The notes beneath the pieces were generated by a model. The model did no database searches and had not been told where the DNA came from. It worked only from the letters and a program-made list of their open reading frames with translations. A program made the translations under genes and the position numbers. Below, one piece after another: positions 18,312 through 27,339 of a stretch of 64,000 nucleotides of DNA; position 1 is the stretch's first letter, and each line of letters starts with the position of its first letter. This stretch comes from Pseudomonas sp. MPC6. GTDB lineage: Bacteria > Pseudomonadota > Gammaproteobacteria > Pseudomonadales > Pseudomonadaceae. The stretch is from positions 5,359,001 to 5,423,000 of the forward strand of contig NZ_CP034783.1 in NCBI RefSeq assembly GCF_006094435.1. Direction: 5' to 3'.

Positions 18312-18418
18312 GACCGTCACGCGGTCCCTGTTTTTGCTTTATTCGCTGCTAAATGCAACGCGCACAAAGAAAAACTTCAAATCCATGCGCACATCTGGTA
18401 CAAAGTCAGCCGCTCTGA

Positions 18419-18472
18419 GCGGGTGTCGTATAATGGCATTACTCCAGCTTCCCAAGCTGATAACGAGGGTTC
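18419..18472 (+). pseudogene. 5' part of disrupted chromosomal tRNA-Gly(CCC), left attachment site
   Basis: Acceptor GCGGGTG, D-arm and anticodon arm CCAGC-TTCCCAA-GCTG (anticodon CCC at 18451-18453) are normal, but the sequence departs after GAGGGTTC in the T-loop. The missing part, GATTCCCTTCACCCGCTCCA, is found intact at 63862-63881. Joining both parts gives a perfect tRNA with a 7-bp acceptor stem (GCGGGTG/CACCCGC). The shared core at both junctions is GGTTC. Confidence 0.93.
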
Positions 18473-18487
18473 TTAATCGGCCCTTGC

Positions 18488-18500
18488 CCTAGGTGCGTAA
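18488..18500. repeat. 13-bp inverted repeat, left end of element
   Basis: CCTAGGTGCGTAA here is the exact reverse complement of TTACGCACCTAGG at 63722-63734 near the right end. It lies 15 bases inside the left junction core and is a candidate recombinase binding site. Confidence 0.6.
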
Positions 18501-18513
18501 AGAGCTCGACCAA

Positions 18514-18587
18514 GCGGGTATAGTTTAGTGGCAAAACGAAAGCTTCCCAAGCTTTAGTTGAGGGTTCGATTCCCTCTACCCGCTCCA
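18514..18587 (+). tRNA. tRNA-Gly(CCC), carried by the element
   Basis: A complete 74-base tRNA including encoded CCA. The acceptor GCGGGTA pairs with TACCCGC, the anticodon arm is AAAGC-TTCCCAA-GCTTT with anticodon CCC at 18546-18548, and the T-arm is GAGGG-TTCGATT-CCCTC. It differs from the disrupted tRNA in the D-arm and outer stems, so it is not simply a duplicated 3' end. It lies 41 bases inside the left junction and can replace the broken gene. Confidence 0.95.
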
Positions 18588-19320
18588 ATCTCGCGCAGCA
18601 ATTCCGGGCCTTCTAGCCAATATTGCTACTACCGCTAAGCAAATCAAAACCAGTTCGCCCCCCCCTTCCCCCGCTGCCATCACAAGCCGAAAGACAGGTG
18701 CGCAATCGATTCTGCGCTTTGTAACAATTGGCTAACCCAAAGTCCGCTAGCGGCGATAGGTAACAGAACCAGAATCTCTCTGCCGCCACAGCGATAATGA
18801 TCGGATCTCTAAAGGTTCCGTACTTTCCAGACACCTGCCCCCACCTCAATTACTCGATCTACTACCTCCAGACTTCATCTGGTTGGCAGCTAAAGGAATT
18901 CAGATACCCCGCAAGGTTGTCTCCATGACCCAGGTAAGAACAGGGTATTTGATCCATTTGAATTCGACGCCTCACCCTACGCGCCAATAGGGGGAATGAG
19001 GGCGTTACCAGGTATGGCAGGAGCCAATGGTTACAAGCCAGTCTGAGGGCTGAAAAAGCAGACGGCATCGGCCAGAGATGCGCGCGCAACAGGAAGAGGA
19101 GCAATTAGGAGAACGACAGAAAGCCAACGAGCCCCATCAAACCTAAAAAGTAATAGACAATTATATTTTTAATTCCAAATGGCTATTTCGATTTTTGGGT
19201 GAACTAGGGCTAAGATGAGTAATAGATATCACATAGACATGGTAGCTGTCAATATATGGATAATTATTTTTTTGCTTCAACTAAAGCCGCTCGCAGGGAC
19301 GATGCTACGAGTGCCGACCA
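18588..19320. other. Non-coding left end of the element
   Basis: About 730 bases without a supported gene between the replacement tRNA and the first recombinase gene. It becomes AT-rich towards 19,150-19,280, where the operon promoter presumably lies. No clear -10/-35 pair was assigned. Confidence 0.5.
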
Positions 19321-20742
19321 ATGTTGAAAAATCTGATCATGTCTTGGCTTAGGGGGCGTCCCCGCCTCTACGACCAACACGGCGAACCAGTTGAAGCGTT
19401 CAACCGCTTCATCGCCCATATTTACCGCACAGGGTCAACAAAGCTCGGGAGTAAAGCTAGAAAAAGCTACTCACGATCCACGGCAAAGCTTTTTGATTAC
19501 TTGGTGGAATCAGGGATGCTTGACCAAGACAATCCTCCAACGCCAGAAACACTATCAAACGCGCTTCGCATGTATCCCAGATTCCTCATTGAGGGGTGCC
19601 ACAGTGACGATTTAATTCTTCGCCGAATAGCAATCGCCCTTAAAATAGAACCCATTGAAAGAGAATCAGCTAGAACTTATATCGCCGGGGTCAACAAATT
19701 TCTAAAAGTATCTCGTGAGCTTGGCCGAAAAAGAGAAAACATGTTCGGCCAAGCAATCAACCTTGATATCGACACTGACTATTCTGAAGAAGAGCGCCAG
19801 CGTAGCCCCCAGGAGATCGAACGGATTACAGAGCGAAGCATAATAGCCGCGAATATGGCTTCGCCTATGAAACGAACAACTACCAGCGCCCCGCTAAGTA
19901 TTAGTAGAGGCGGAGCGGACAAGCCACGTGAAGCCAAAGATTTCCCTTATATGTATATCGAAGGAGTAATTGAGACATGCTCCCCCAGGAATAAATGCCT
20001 GTTCTATATGATGGCTGGCGGAGGCTTAAGATTCAGTGAAGCGATTGCTGCCAAAAAACCTCTGATTAATGCTAGCACACGAAAAATACGCATCGAAGAT
20101 CCTAATAATAACAGAAGGTCTCATGAATATTCGGAGGAATCAAAATATGCGTGGAAAGGACGCGACACAGCAATAATCTATATGTTTGAGCCATTGAAGA
20201 AACTTTTTTTTGATGCTTATGCAGAATATATAGCAGTACGACCTACATCAGACAGCGATTTCTTGTTCCTTTACGAGGACAACGATCACTATGGGGAACC
20301 ATTGATTGAATGCTCAAACATTAACAACTTGAATGGCACGTTGAACTTTCAGTTCAAGAATGCACAACGTGAGTATCTCCGCATTATAGACGATATAACG
20401 GGCGTGTTAAATCCCGTGTACACGATGCATAGCCTTCGCCACTTTTATGGTATGTGGCTCCGTAATAGGGTGAGAGTTCCAGGCAGGCACTCAATTGGTC
20501 TTGAACTGAGCGAAATTCAAATCATGATGGGACACCGAAAACTTAGTTCCACAGAGATTTACAGCCGACGAGAAGCGGAGCTGATTGAGCTAGACCTCGA
20601 ACTCGCAGACTATCTTACAGCTACTCGAATCGGCAATGATAATCTGGCTCTTTATGCCGCAACACAATACGAGCGGCTCGCCTCAGAAATCAGAAAAAAC
20701 GTGCACGCAGCAATTGCCAGTCGGAATAGCCCTAATGATTAA
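19321..20742 (+). CDS. gmtY: Tyrosine recombinase, gamma-mobile-trio GmtY type
   Basis: A 473-residue tyrosine recombinase. The catalytic set is visible in the C-terminal half: arginine in GGGLRFSEA (about residue 240), HSLRHFYG (about 370), MMGHRKLSSTEIYS with histidine and the nucleophilic tyrosine (about 402-415). The N-terminal part with SKARKSYSRSTAKLFDYL is a core-binding SAM-like domain. It is the first gene of a five-gene overlapping unit and matches GmtY of gamma-mobile-trio elements in order and neighbours. The start at 19321 lacks a strong ribosome binding site; ATG at 19339 is an alternative. Confidence 0.8.
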   Translation: MLKNLIMSWLRGRPRLYDQHGEPVEAFNRFIAHIYRTGSTKLGSKARKSYSRSTAKLFDYLVESGMLDQDNPPTPETLSNALRMYPRFLIEGCHSDDLILRRIAIALKIEPIERESARTYIAGVNKFLKVSRELGRKRENMFGQAINLDIDTDYSEEERQRSPQEIERITERSIIAANMASPMKRTTTSAPLSISRGGADKPREAKDFPYMYIEGVIETCSPRNKCLFYMMAGGGLRFSEAIAAKKPLINASTRKIRIEDPNNNRRSHEYSEESKYAWKGRDTAIIYMFEPLKKLFFDAYAEYIAVRPTSDSDFLFLYEDNDHYGEPLIECSNINNLNGTLNFQFKNAQREYLRIIDDITGVLNPVYTMHSLRHFYGMWLRNRVRVPGRHSIGLELSEIQIMMGHRKLSSTEIYSRREAELIELDLELADYLTATRIGNDNLALYAATQYERLASEIRKNVHAAIASRNSPND

Positions 20743-23700
20743 TACTTCGCTATATACGCCGATCTTTATCGACTCCCCAGACTCCGGAGAAAAAATTGCA
20801 GAAGCTCGAATTAAGATTCTTGCTACGCTGGAATCAACCCGTGGGCCGATGCCCGACCGGAACTTGCCCATAAATCGACAAGAAAGATATAGGTATGCGT
20901 ATCATTACCTAGCCTCCCAAGCGACCGACTGGGTCGATTCTAGGCACCTGCTTTTTACTTTAGCTAATGCTGGGGAGCATAACATCAATGAGGCCCGCGA
21001 AGCCTATCATAATTTATGTGGACATTATCCTGCCTGCCAAGAAGATATCACCGGGCTCAACACTCCCCTGAAGGGATTTTTCCTATTGCTCTGGAAAAAG
21101 AAGCAAGTTCTCTTACCGGTAGGATTTTCAAGAAAAGGGATGGCACTCGCATTTCCAAATATGTCCGAATGGACTGAAGGTTTTTATAGAGAGATTGTGA
21201 ACAATTCCGATAACACTAACCTTAAACGATACCATCAGAATCTGCAATATTGTGTATCTTGGCACCAGCCTTCAGATGTACTTCTTAATGAAATATGGGA
21301 CTCATTACCCGAGCTATTACACGCCAGAAAACCTCTTTGGGCAGGTGGAGTCGAGATCCGACCCAAATTGAAGATCATGATAACACCTTGGCTGGAGGAG
21401 TTTTCAAAGTCTTACCCTGACATATTATCAACTGAAGATTACCAGCTCATCGAAAGCTACCTACAGGCGCTTAGCACTTCCAACGACATTGACAAACATA
21501 TCGAGAGCATTGATTCGTTTAAATTTTACTCAAAAGCAGATCGGATAGTTCGCGCTAAAATTCGTCGACACAAAGAACCTAAGCAAACGATAAGTAAAAC
21601 TCATGCCACGACGCGCGCTTTTGTAAACCGCAAGAGCGACCAGTCAGCAGAAGACTTCTACGCCTCTTTTAAATCTGAAAAAAGACCGGAAGGTTTAGCT
21701 TGGTGCACCAGCGAATATTATGGCCTTGACCCCATCATTTATGAACCAATAATTACAGAGTGGGTAATTCTCTTCAACAGCCATCTACTGTCACTTGCCA
21801 ATGACAAGCTCAGTAAATCAACTCGCACGGAGCACATGGCTGCCTCAAGACTATTTCTAGATTATCTTTTTGGTTATCTTCCGGCTTGGATAAGTGAAAA
21901 TTCAGAAGCATTCATTAAAACGCCTCCAACCATTAGAGATTTGGATCGGTTCATTTATTTTTCACCTCTCGACGATGAAGACGAATATGAAGATGAAGTA
22001 ACTTCAGCTACAAAATCTGTAACACCAGAATTTCAAACCCCTAAACCTTTTTATAAAGTCTTACCACTCAGAAGATCCTCGAATACTATTGGCACAATGA
22101 TACGCCATCTACATTACTTCTTCGAACGCTGCAAAACAAATCGTTTAGCGCTAAATAAAAAATATGATGTCTGCATCTTAGCAAAATTTGAGAATCCTAT
22201 AAGTCTAGATTTCGATTTACCTGGAAGCGGATCTAGGGGAACTACAAATAAGATTGTACTGCCCATGGCATCATTGCCATTAGCCCGCAAGTATCTGGAA
22301 ATGCTCAACGATATCGGGATAGCCCTGAGAAACAAAATCCTAGCGGGTGAATTTACTCCCGCACCAGAATTTTATCAAAAAAAATGGATTGACCTTAAAC
22401 CTTTGGGCTTGATCTATGAAATAGAATTTGCAAGGAGTGGTAGCGAAGGTAAAGACACGATTACCATCGATACAATACCCAATGCTTTCCACTGGAAATT
22501 CGATGTATATAAGTCTGGCAACACCGACATTCAAGTGGCGCTCCCTTGGATGTCTACACTCAGGATGTTAATGATTGGGTTATTTGCGGGACAGAGAATA
22601 CAAGGCGCCCAGTGGCTTGATATTAATACTTTTGATAAAAATAGCGGATACGATCCCAATGGCTCAAGCTATTGGGTAAGCCTTTTTCTCAACGTAGACA
22701 AGACACAACCACGTCGATTCGTATCGATTCAAAGAACAGTTATGAAGCATCTTTATGACGAAAGATTTTTTCAGACGCATATTTGCGGATCCGTACTGCA
22801 AAAGGTATTTTATGAAAACGACAAGCATAGTCAGTATACGGACAAAATCACTCCCTTATTTCGAAGCCCTTTCAACGGCAAAGGGTTGCCGTTCGCAGAT
22901 TCGACCTATAGTTCTACTTGGGTTAAAGTTCTCAAGGGCATTGAGCTTGAATACAATAAGCTCGTTCCCAAGGAAAATCAGCATACTTTTGTAACCACGA
23001 CAGATAAGGGTACGAGGGCTGTACACACTCCACATGCTCTTCGGGCCACGTGGATCACTTACATGCGTCGGTATGGTGGCCTTGAGATCTCCGTGATTCA
23101 AAAACAGGTTGGCCATGCTTCAGTGTTGATGACTAACTACTACATGGCCCTTCCTGCAGACATTCAGGAAGCTGACCTTGAAAGCTCAGACAAATTATTC
23201 ATGGAGCAGACTTTAACTCATCTGATGACTTTTAGAGAGGCCGCGATCAAGCCGTCTCTACCGGAGTCTGCGCTTCAGACTGCATTCAACAAAAACCGCA
23301 CGGGGGCGCTGTCTGTCCACCAGATGACCTCGAAGACGAGCTCTTTCATTGACACGGGTGATAAAACTGGACTTGATCTTATCGATGTAACAAACATAGG
23401 TGATTTCGGATTCTTTGACGATTGCACCTGCCCATTCGGCGGCAACTGTCCAAAAGCAGTGCTGCGATTCACAAGGATGGCGCGTTGTTGCGGAATTTGC
23501 CCCTACGCCATTTTTTCCTTGGATAACCTTCCTGCGGTACACGCAAAAATTCGACAGTTGTTCTCAAAAATCAAGTCACTGACTGATTCATTAAACTTAA
23601 TGACCGCCGCTAATGAATCGCCTTTAAATCTTGACGAAATGCGTGATGACCTAGCAATGATGTCGTTGAACATGTCTGGCTACTACCAAACCGCCGAGCT

Positions 23701-24073
23701 TCTCAATGATCTGTTGCAGCACTATTCTACTAGAAACACTTATCATGTTCGAGCGCCGGATATATTAAAGGCTCGACTCATTGCAAAGGTACCCTTGGAT
23801 AGCCCTGGAATGAGGATCGTGTCAGATGTTATTGATGGTTCTCAGTACCCCAGTATCTGCGGAGAGAACTATCTTGAGGCGGTTCGCCAGCTATCCAGAA
23901 AGCTTAACCAACGGCTCGGCGCAGAACTTCCAGCAATTCCTTCCGCAGTGGACAACATCACGGCACAACTCCTCTCAATTATGCGCGCTCACAACTGGGA
24001 CATGGAGAAAGTCACCACTATTATTAGTGAAGGAAAGGCTCTCACCTTGGAAAACGTTGATGCCAAAATCTAA
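20735..24073 (+). CDS. gmtZ: Large integrase, gamma-mobile-trio GmtZ (VPA1269-like) type
   Basis: The start at 20735 overlaps the end of gmtY by 8 bases and gives 1112 residues. A tyrosine recombinase core is embedded: arginine in FAGQRIQGAQW (about 620), TPHALRATWITYM (about 765), and QVGHASVLMTNYYM (about 790-802) with the tyrosine. The catalytic core is followed by a cysteine cluster, CTCPFGGNCPKA and CCGICPY (about 897-925), likely a zinc-binding domain. Length, position and cysteine cluster match the VPA1269/GmtZ family. The role is presumably integration and excision together with GmtY and GmtX. The gene is more AT-rich than the backbone. Confidence 0.8.
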   Translation: MINTSLYTPIFIDSPDSGEKIAEARIKILATLESTRGPMPDRNLPINRQERYRYAYHYLASQATDWVDSRHLLFTLANAGEHNINEAREAYHNLCGHYPACQEDITGLNTPLKGFFLLLWKKKQVLLPVGFSRKGMALAFPNMSEWTEGFYREIVNNSDNTNLKRYHQNLQYCVSWHQPSDVLLNEIWDSLPELLHARKPLWAGGVEIRPKLKIMITPWLEEFSKSYPDILSTEDYQLIESYLQALSTSNDIDKHIESIDSFKFYSKADRIVRAKIRRHKEPKQTISKTHATTRAFVNRKSDQSAEDFYASFKSEKRPEGLAWCTSEYYGLDPIIYEPIITEWVILFNSHLLSLANDKLSKSTRTEHMAASRLFLDYLFGYLPAWISENSEAFIKTPPTIRDLDRFIYFSPLDDEDEYEDEVTSATKSVTPEFQTPKPFYKVLPLRRSSNTIGTMIRHLHYFFERCKTNRLALNKKYDVCILAKFENPISLDFDLPGSGSRGTTNKIVLPMASLPLARKYLEMLNDIGIALRNKILAGEFTPAPEFYQKKWIDLKPLGLIYEIEFARSGSEGKDTITIDTIPNAFHWKFDVYKSGNTDIQVALPWMSTLRMLMIGLFAGQRIQGAQWLDINTFDKNSGYDPNGSSYWVSLFLNVDKTQPRRFVSIQRTVMKHLYDERFFQTHICGSVLQKVFYENDKHSQYTDKITPLFRSPFNGKGLPFADSTYSSTWVKVLKGIELEYNKLVPKENQHTFVTTTDKGTRAVHTPHALRATWITYMRRYGGLEISVIQKQVGHASVLMTNYYMALPADIQEADLESSDKLFMEQTLTHLMTFREAAIKPSLPESALQTAFNKNRTGALSVHQMTSKTSSFIDTGDKTGLDLIDVTNIGDFGFFDDCTCPFGGNCPKAVLRFTRMARCCGICPYAIFSLDNLPAVHAKIRQLFSKIKSLTDSLNLMTAANESPLNLDEMRDDLAMMSLNMSGYYQTAELLNDLLQHYSTRNTYHVRAPDILKARLIAKVPLDSPGMRIVSDVIDGSQYPSICGENYLEAVRQLSRKLNQRLGAELPAIPSAVDNITAQLLSIMRAHNWDMEKVTTIISEGKALTLENVDAKI

Positions 24074-24665
24074 GACCAATCTTACCAAATCTCAATTGGC
24101 TATGAAAACCAGGTCGCACAAATCAGTTTCTATAGCGCTCAGTGAATTCGAGACCAAAGATATTGAGGAGTTAGATCTCACCGGTTTTTTTGGTGAAATC
24201 GCTATTAGGACTGGTCTTAGTAGATCAAGGCTCATCAGACGAGACAGCCCCTACCGGCCAAAGATCATCGCTTACTGGAACGAGCTGCTTACGGAGAAAT
24301 CTGCCCTGATACATGGGGATGAGGTTGAAATCATTGCTAGGCAACAGGCGATGCTTGAATCACAAACTGTGAAGCTATCAGAACAAGAACATCGCATTAA
24401 GATTCTTGAAAAAATAATATTACATAGCAACCTGCAACCAGATGACACCCCAGACAACTCTATTACAAAGCTGGCACACGCTAGAAAAGAATTTGATCTC
24501 GTCGCATTTGCTTTTAGGACACTTCTGAGCCACGTAGAGGAACTGGGCATCCTCATCGTCGACGGTCGCTTAATTGATCGGGGTGGCGGCGATGGACGCA
24601 TTAATGAGATCTGCAACCAAGAACTACTTTCCGGGTATATCAGGTGGACAGATGCTCGAAAATAA
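24060..24665 (+). CDS. gmtX: Small gamma-mobile-trio GmtX-type protein
   Basis: The start at 24060 overlaps gmtZ by 14 bases and gives 201 residues; longer frames upstream are shadows of gmtZ. An HTH-like segment (FGEIAIRTGLSRSRLIRRD) is followed by a coiled coil (EIIARQQAMLESQTVKLSEQ) ending in KILEKIIL. This resembles the third, DNA-binding member of the trio. It probably assists the two recombinases at the attachment sites. Confidence 0.7.
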   Translation: MPKSKTNLTKSQLAMKTRSHKSVSIALSEFETKDIEELDLTGFFGEIAIRTGLSRSRLIRRDSPYRPKIIAYWNELLTEKSALIHGDEVEIIARQQAMLESQTVKLSEQEHRIKILEKIILHSNLQPDDTPDNSITKLAHARKEFDLVAFAFRTLLSHVEELGILIVDGRLIDRGGGDGRINEICNQELLSGYIRWTDARK

Positions 24666-25062
24666 AATTATAACGACTCTAAGATTGCTTGAAATTCATG
24701 ACGTGAAACCAAATGGTCTACGTTGGTTTGTCATACACCACCTTGAATCTGGTGGCGAATTACCTATCCATGACAACAAAGTAAACTTATCAGCTCTTGC
24801 CAAGCTAGCCGGGATTGACAGACAGCTATTTTATCCAAGTCGTGGAATTTTTGGGTTCCGCATTATAGTTGCGAAAATTAACGACATCCTCAAAAATAGC
24901 TCTGAAGCAAAACAGCATAACCGCAGACCCTACACCAATAAAAACAGAGACAATATACTCATTGACTCTATGTCAGCTGAGATCATTGAGTTGCATGAAA
25001 AGTTGGCACGTGCAAATCAGATCGAAAAAATGGCTTTGCTCGGTATGCACATAATATTATGA
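24652..25062 (+). CDS. HTH/coiled-coil protein, fourth gene of the recombination unit
   Basis: The ATG at 24652 overlaps gmtX by 14 bases, giving 136 residues. The layout repeats that of GmtX on a smaller scale: an HTH-like segment (LSALAKLAGIDRQLFYPS), a charged linker, then a short coiled coil ending in IEKMALLGMHII, comparable with KILEKIIL of GmtX. I infer a second, shorter GmtX-like DNA-binding protein. I know of no named family. Translational coupling to gmtX argues for a shared function. Confidence 0.65.
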   Translation: MLENKIITTLRLLEIHDVKPNGLRWFVIHHLESGGELPIHDNKVNLSALAKLAGIDRQLFYPSRGIFGFRIIVAKINDILKNSSEAKQHNRRPYTNKNRDNILIDSMSAEIIELHEKLARANQIEKMALLGMHIIL

Positions 25063-27029
25063 AAAAAATCTCAAGGTATCAAATACTAAAAATTGAGCCA
25101 TCCAAAGATGGTGGCTGGAATATACGAATACAAAATCTAGTGAAGCCTTCTAGGGCAGATACTGCTTTCATTGCAAACGAAAACATGAATTTATTCGGTC
25201 TTATGACGGGAGAGTTTTACATACTCGCGTTAACGAGAATATCCCCCAAGAGACGTGCAATCACATATGCACAACTCCTTCCCTTGGCCTCATTCCTATT
25301 GTTACGCTGGATTAGGCACACTCAGTTTCTAGAAAGTGGAACCAACATCTCCAAATGTATTTTGGCCCTTGTGAGATCATCCACTATCAGTACAGATGGA
25401 TTGTTCAAGTCGATTTATAGTTGCGCTTTCATTAGCAGTTTTGGAATCCCACATAAAACTTACTGCATTCTAATTAGAGCATGGAGCGAAAGAACTAATG
25501 CAGTCAGCATCTGTAGTTTTTTGATAGCCAGGCATACACCGGCCAGTCTTTGGAAACCCATATCTAGATTATACGGGAGACGAGCTGTTCAGGTGTTGAC
25601 ATCAAACACTACTGCTATGACACCGTTTCTTGACCGTGAGGGCTTATCTCGTTTTCTAAGCTCCACTGGGCTCACCTGTACTCATGGTGAACTTGCAGCA
25701 ATCAATCTTATTTATGCCATGTCAGACTCCCTCAAGTCCGGAATCTCATTAGTGCATCAAGACTTACTTACTGACGAGCAGCTCAGCGGACTAGATTACT
25801 GTCTTGAGCACTCGATAATGGTTCAAGAAAAAAATCATCTACAACTGAACTCCCCCAATTTAGTCGAGGCCTCAATTCGCTATAACCTAACACTATTAAA
25901 AAGCCCCTCAGTGCATAAATTCTCCCGTGATGAAATAGTTGAAACCATCGATAGGGCATCAACTTTTTGTCGTTCGGCTTTAAGTCCGGAGGAGAGACAA
26001 GCTTTGATTCATAGTGCTAACGAACGAATCTCTTGCATCCATTCAGATCGAAACAATGGAGATAGCAGCCTTGAAAACTTAGCCTTTATCACTCATGAAC
26101 TTCTTTTTGGCGAACCAAGCATTATCGTTAACTGTTGCGTCCAAGCCTCAAAGTCAGAGTTAATGCATCAGCCCGCTGCACGACTGCACATCAGCCAATT
26201 TGTAAACAATCAATTTGTGCCACCTACGCAGCAGCACCAGTTTATCATCACCAACTCAAATCACCTTTCGATAGACGATCTTTATAGAATCCTGAATAAG
26301 ATTACGCCCTTATCAAAAATCTTATTTATAGGTCGGATCAATCACTTACAGGTATCAGCTTGGGGCAGTCCTTACTCTCAGCTCCTTGGTTACTACAGTG
26401 CACCGCCGTTAAAAAACTACCCAGGCGCTATCGAATTTTCATTTCCTCAGATGGCAGCGCTAGCCAAAATAATATTATCCAGTAACACCAGCCTTGCCGA
26501 CGTCTGCCGCCGATGCATCCATAATGATACATTCCCTATGATTGCTACATCTTGGGCAAGCATTCAAAAGGCAAACCATTTGATTCAAGGCGCATTAGCT
26601 GTAGATCGACAACCGATATTAGTTATAAGTGATGAGATATTTTACGCAAATGATCGATTACTATCTCGCCGCTCAGTGACCGAATGCGGCATAGCCAAAT
26701 ACACTTTCGCCCAGCTCATAAGCTGTACGAATGACTATGTAATTATAAAAGCATCGTTCCAGTACAGAAAAATCTCGCTGAGCGACTTCTTACGTGCAGA
26801 CTTCACCTTGGGATACTGCATTTCATTGGAAGCACTCGGAGAAGGACAAGTTGAGCAGGCAATTGTGTATCTCGATACAGCTAATCCTGTGACACCACTC
26901 TGGGTAAATACATTACTATGGACGTCTTCAAAACCACCAGTGATTAACTATCCTGGCTCGCAACTTAACAAAGTTACATATACTCATTTACCTGCAATGC
27001 AAAACATCACACCAGGTTTCCGTGATTAA
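25059..27029 (+). CDS. RecD-like protein with degenerate helicase motifs, fifth gene of the recombination unit
   Basis: The ATG overlaps the previous stop by 4 bases (ATGA); 656 residues. No family is obvious, but the order of segments resembles RecD/TraI-type SF1B helicases. A RecD2-like winged segment lies at about 205-290 (LVHQDLLTDEQLSGL, MVQEKNHLQL). FIITNSNHLSIDDLYRIL then stands where Walker B DEAS would be, KILFIGRINHLQVSAWGS where GDxxQLPxVGPG would be, and LGYCISLEALGEGQVEQAIV where the HKSQG motif would be. All catalytic signatures have changed and no GKT loop is seen. I infer a non-catalytic structural relative. Confidence is good for the gene, moderate for the relationship. Confidence 0.6.
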   Translation: MKKISRYQILKIEPSKDGGWNIRIQNLVKPSRADTAFIANENMNLFGLMTGEFYILALTRISPKRRAITYAQLLPLASFLLLRWIRHTQFLESGTNISKCILALVRSSTISTDGLFKSIYSCAFISSFGIPHKTYCILIRAWSERTNAVSICSFLIARHTPASLWKPISRLYGRRAVQVLTSNTTAMTPFLDREGLSRFLSSTGLTCTHGELAAINLIYAMSDSLKSGISLVHQDLLTDEQLSGLDYCLEHSIMVQEKNHLQLNSPNLVEASIRYNLTLLKSPSVHKFSRDEIVETIDRASTFCRSALSPEERQALIHSANERISCIHSDRNNGDSSLENLAFITHELLFGEPSIIVNCCVQASKSELMHQPAARLHISQFVNNQFVPPTQQHQFIITNSNHLSIDDLYRILNKITPLSKILFIGRINHLQVSAWGSPYSQLLGYYSAPPLKNYPGAIEFSFPQMAALAKIILSSNTSLADVCRRCIHNDTFPMIATSWASIQKANHLIQGALAVDRQPILVISDEIFYANDRLLSRRSVTECGIAKYTFAQLISCTNDYVIIKASFQYRKISLSDFLRADFTLGYCISLEALGEGQVEQAIVYLDTANPVTPLWVNTLLWTSSKPPVINYPGSQLNKVTYTHLPAMQNITPGFRD

Positions 27030-27135
27030 CATCTTTTTGGCGTTGGCACACTAAGTCTCTCCTCTCGCTTTTCGATCTTCACCGTAGAGATCAAATAGCC
27101 GCGTTCAATCAGAGGTCGACCGATGCCGCTGGGCT

Positions 27136-27240
27136 TGGCGTGCCCTTCGGGCTGGGTTTTGTGAGTCAAGCCGCCCTGCGACTTCGCAGCCCTTGCGACT
27201 TCCGTCCTTCACGACTGCACGCTCAACTTGCAGAAACTGG
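27136..27240 (-). repeat. Dispersed GC-rich structured repeat, copy 1 (divergent)
   Basis: GTGCCCTTCGGGCTGGG, TTGTGAGTCAAGC and TGCACGCTCAACTTGCAG appear in the same order as CCCTTCGGGGCCGG, CGTGAACCGAGC and TGCGCGCTCCGCTTGCAG of the copy at 31156-31282. It fills much of the gap between the recombination unit and the next gene. Confidence 0.45.
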
Positions 27241-27339
27241 TAGCCGTGTAGCTCGAACAACTGGGTGATGAGAGTGGAAACACTCGAGACCCGATAGCCA
27301 ACCCTAGAGAAATGAGTGCCACATTTTCAACGCATCTAG

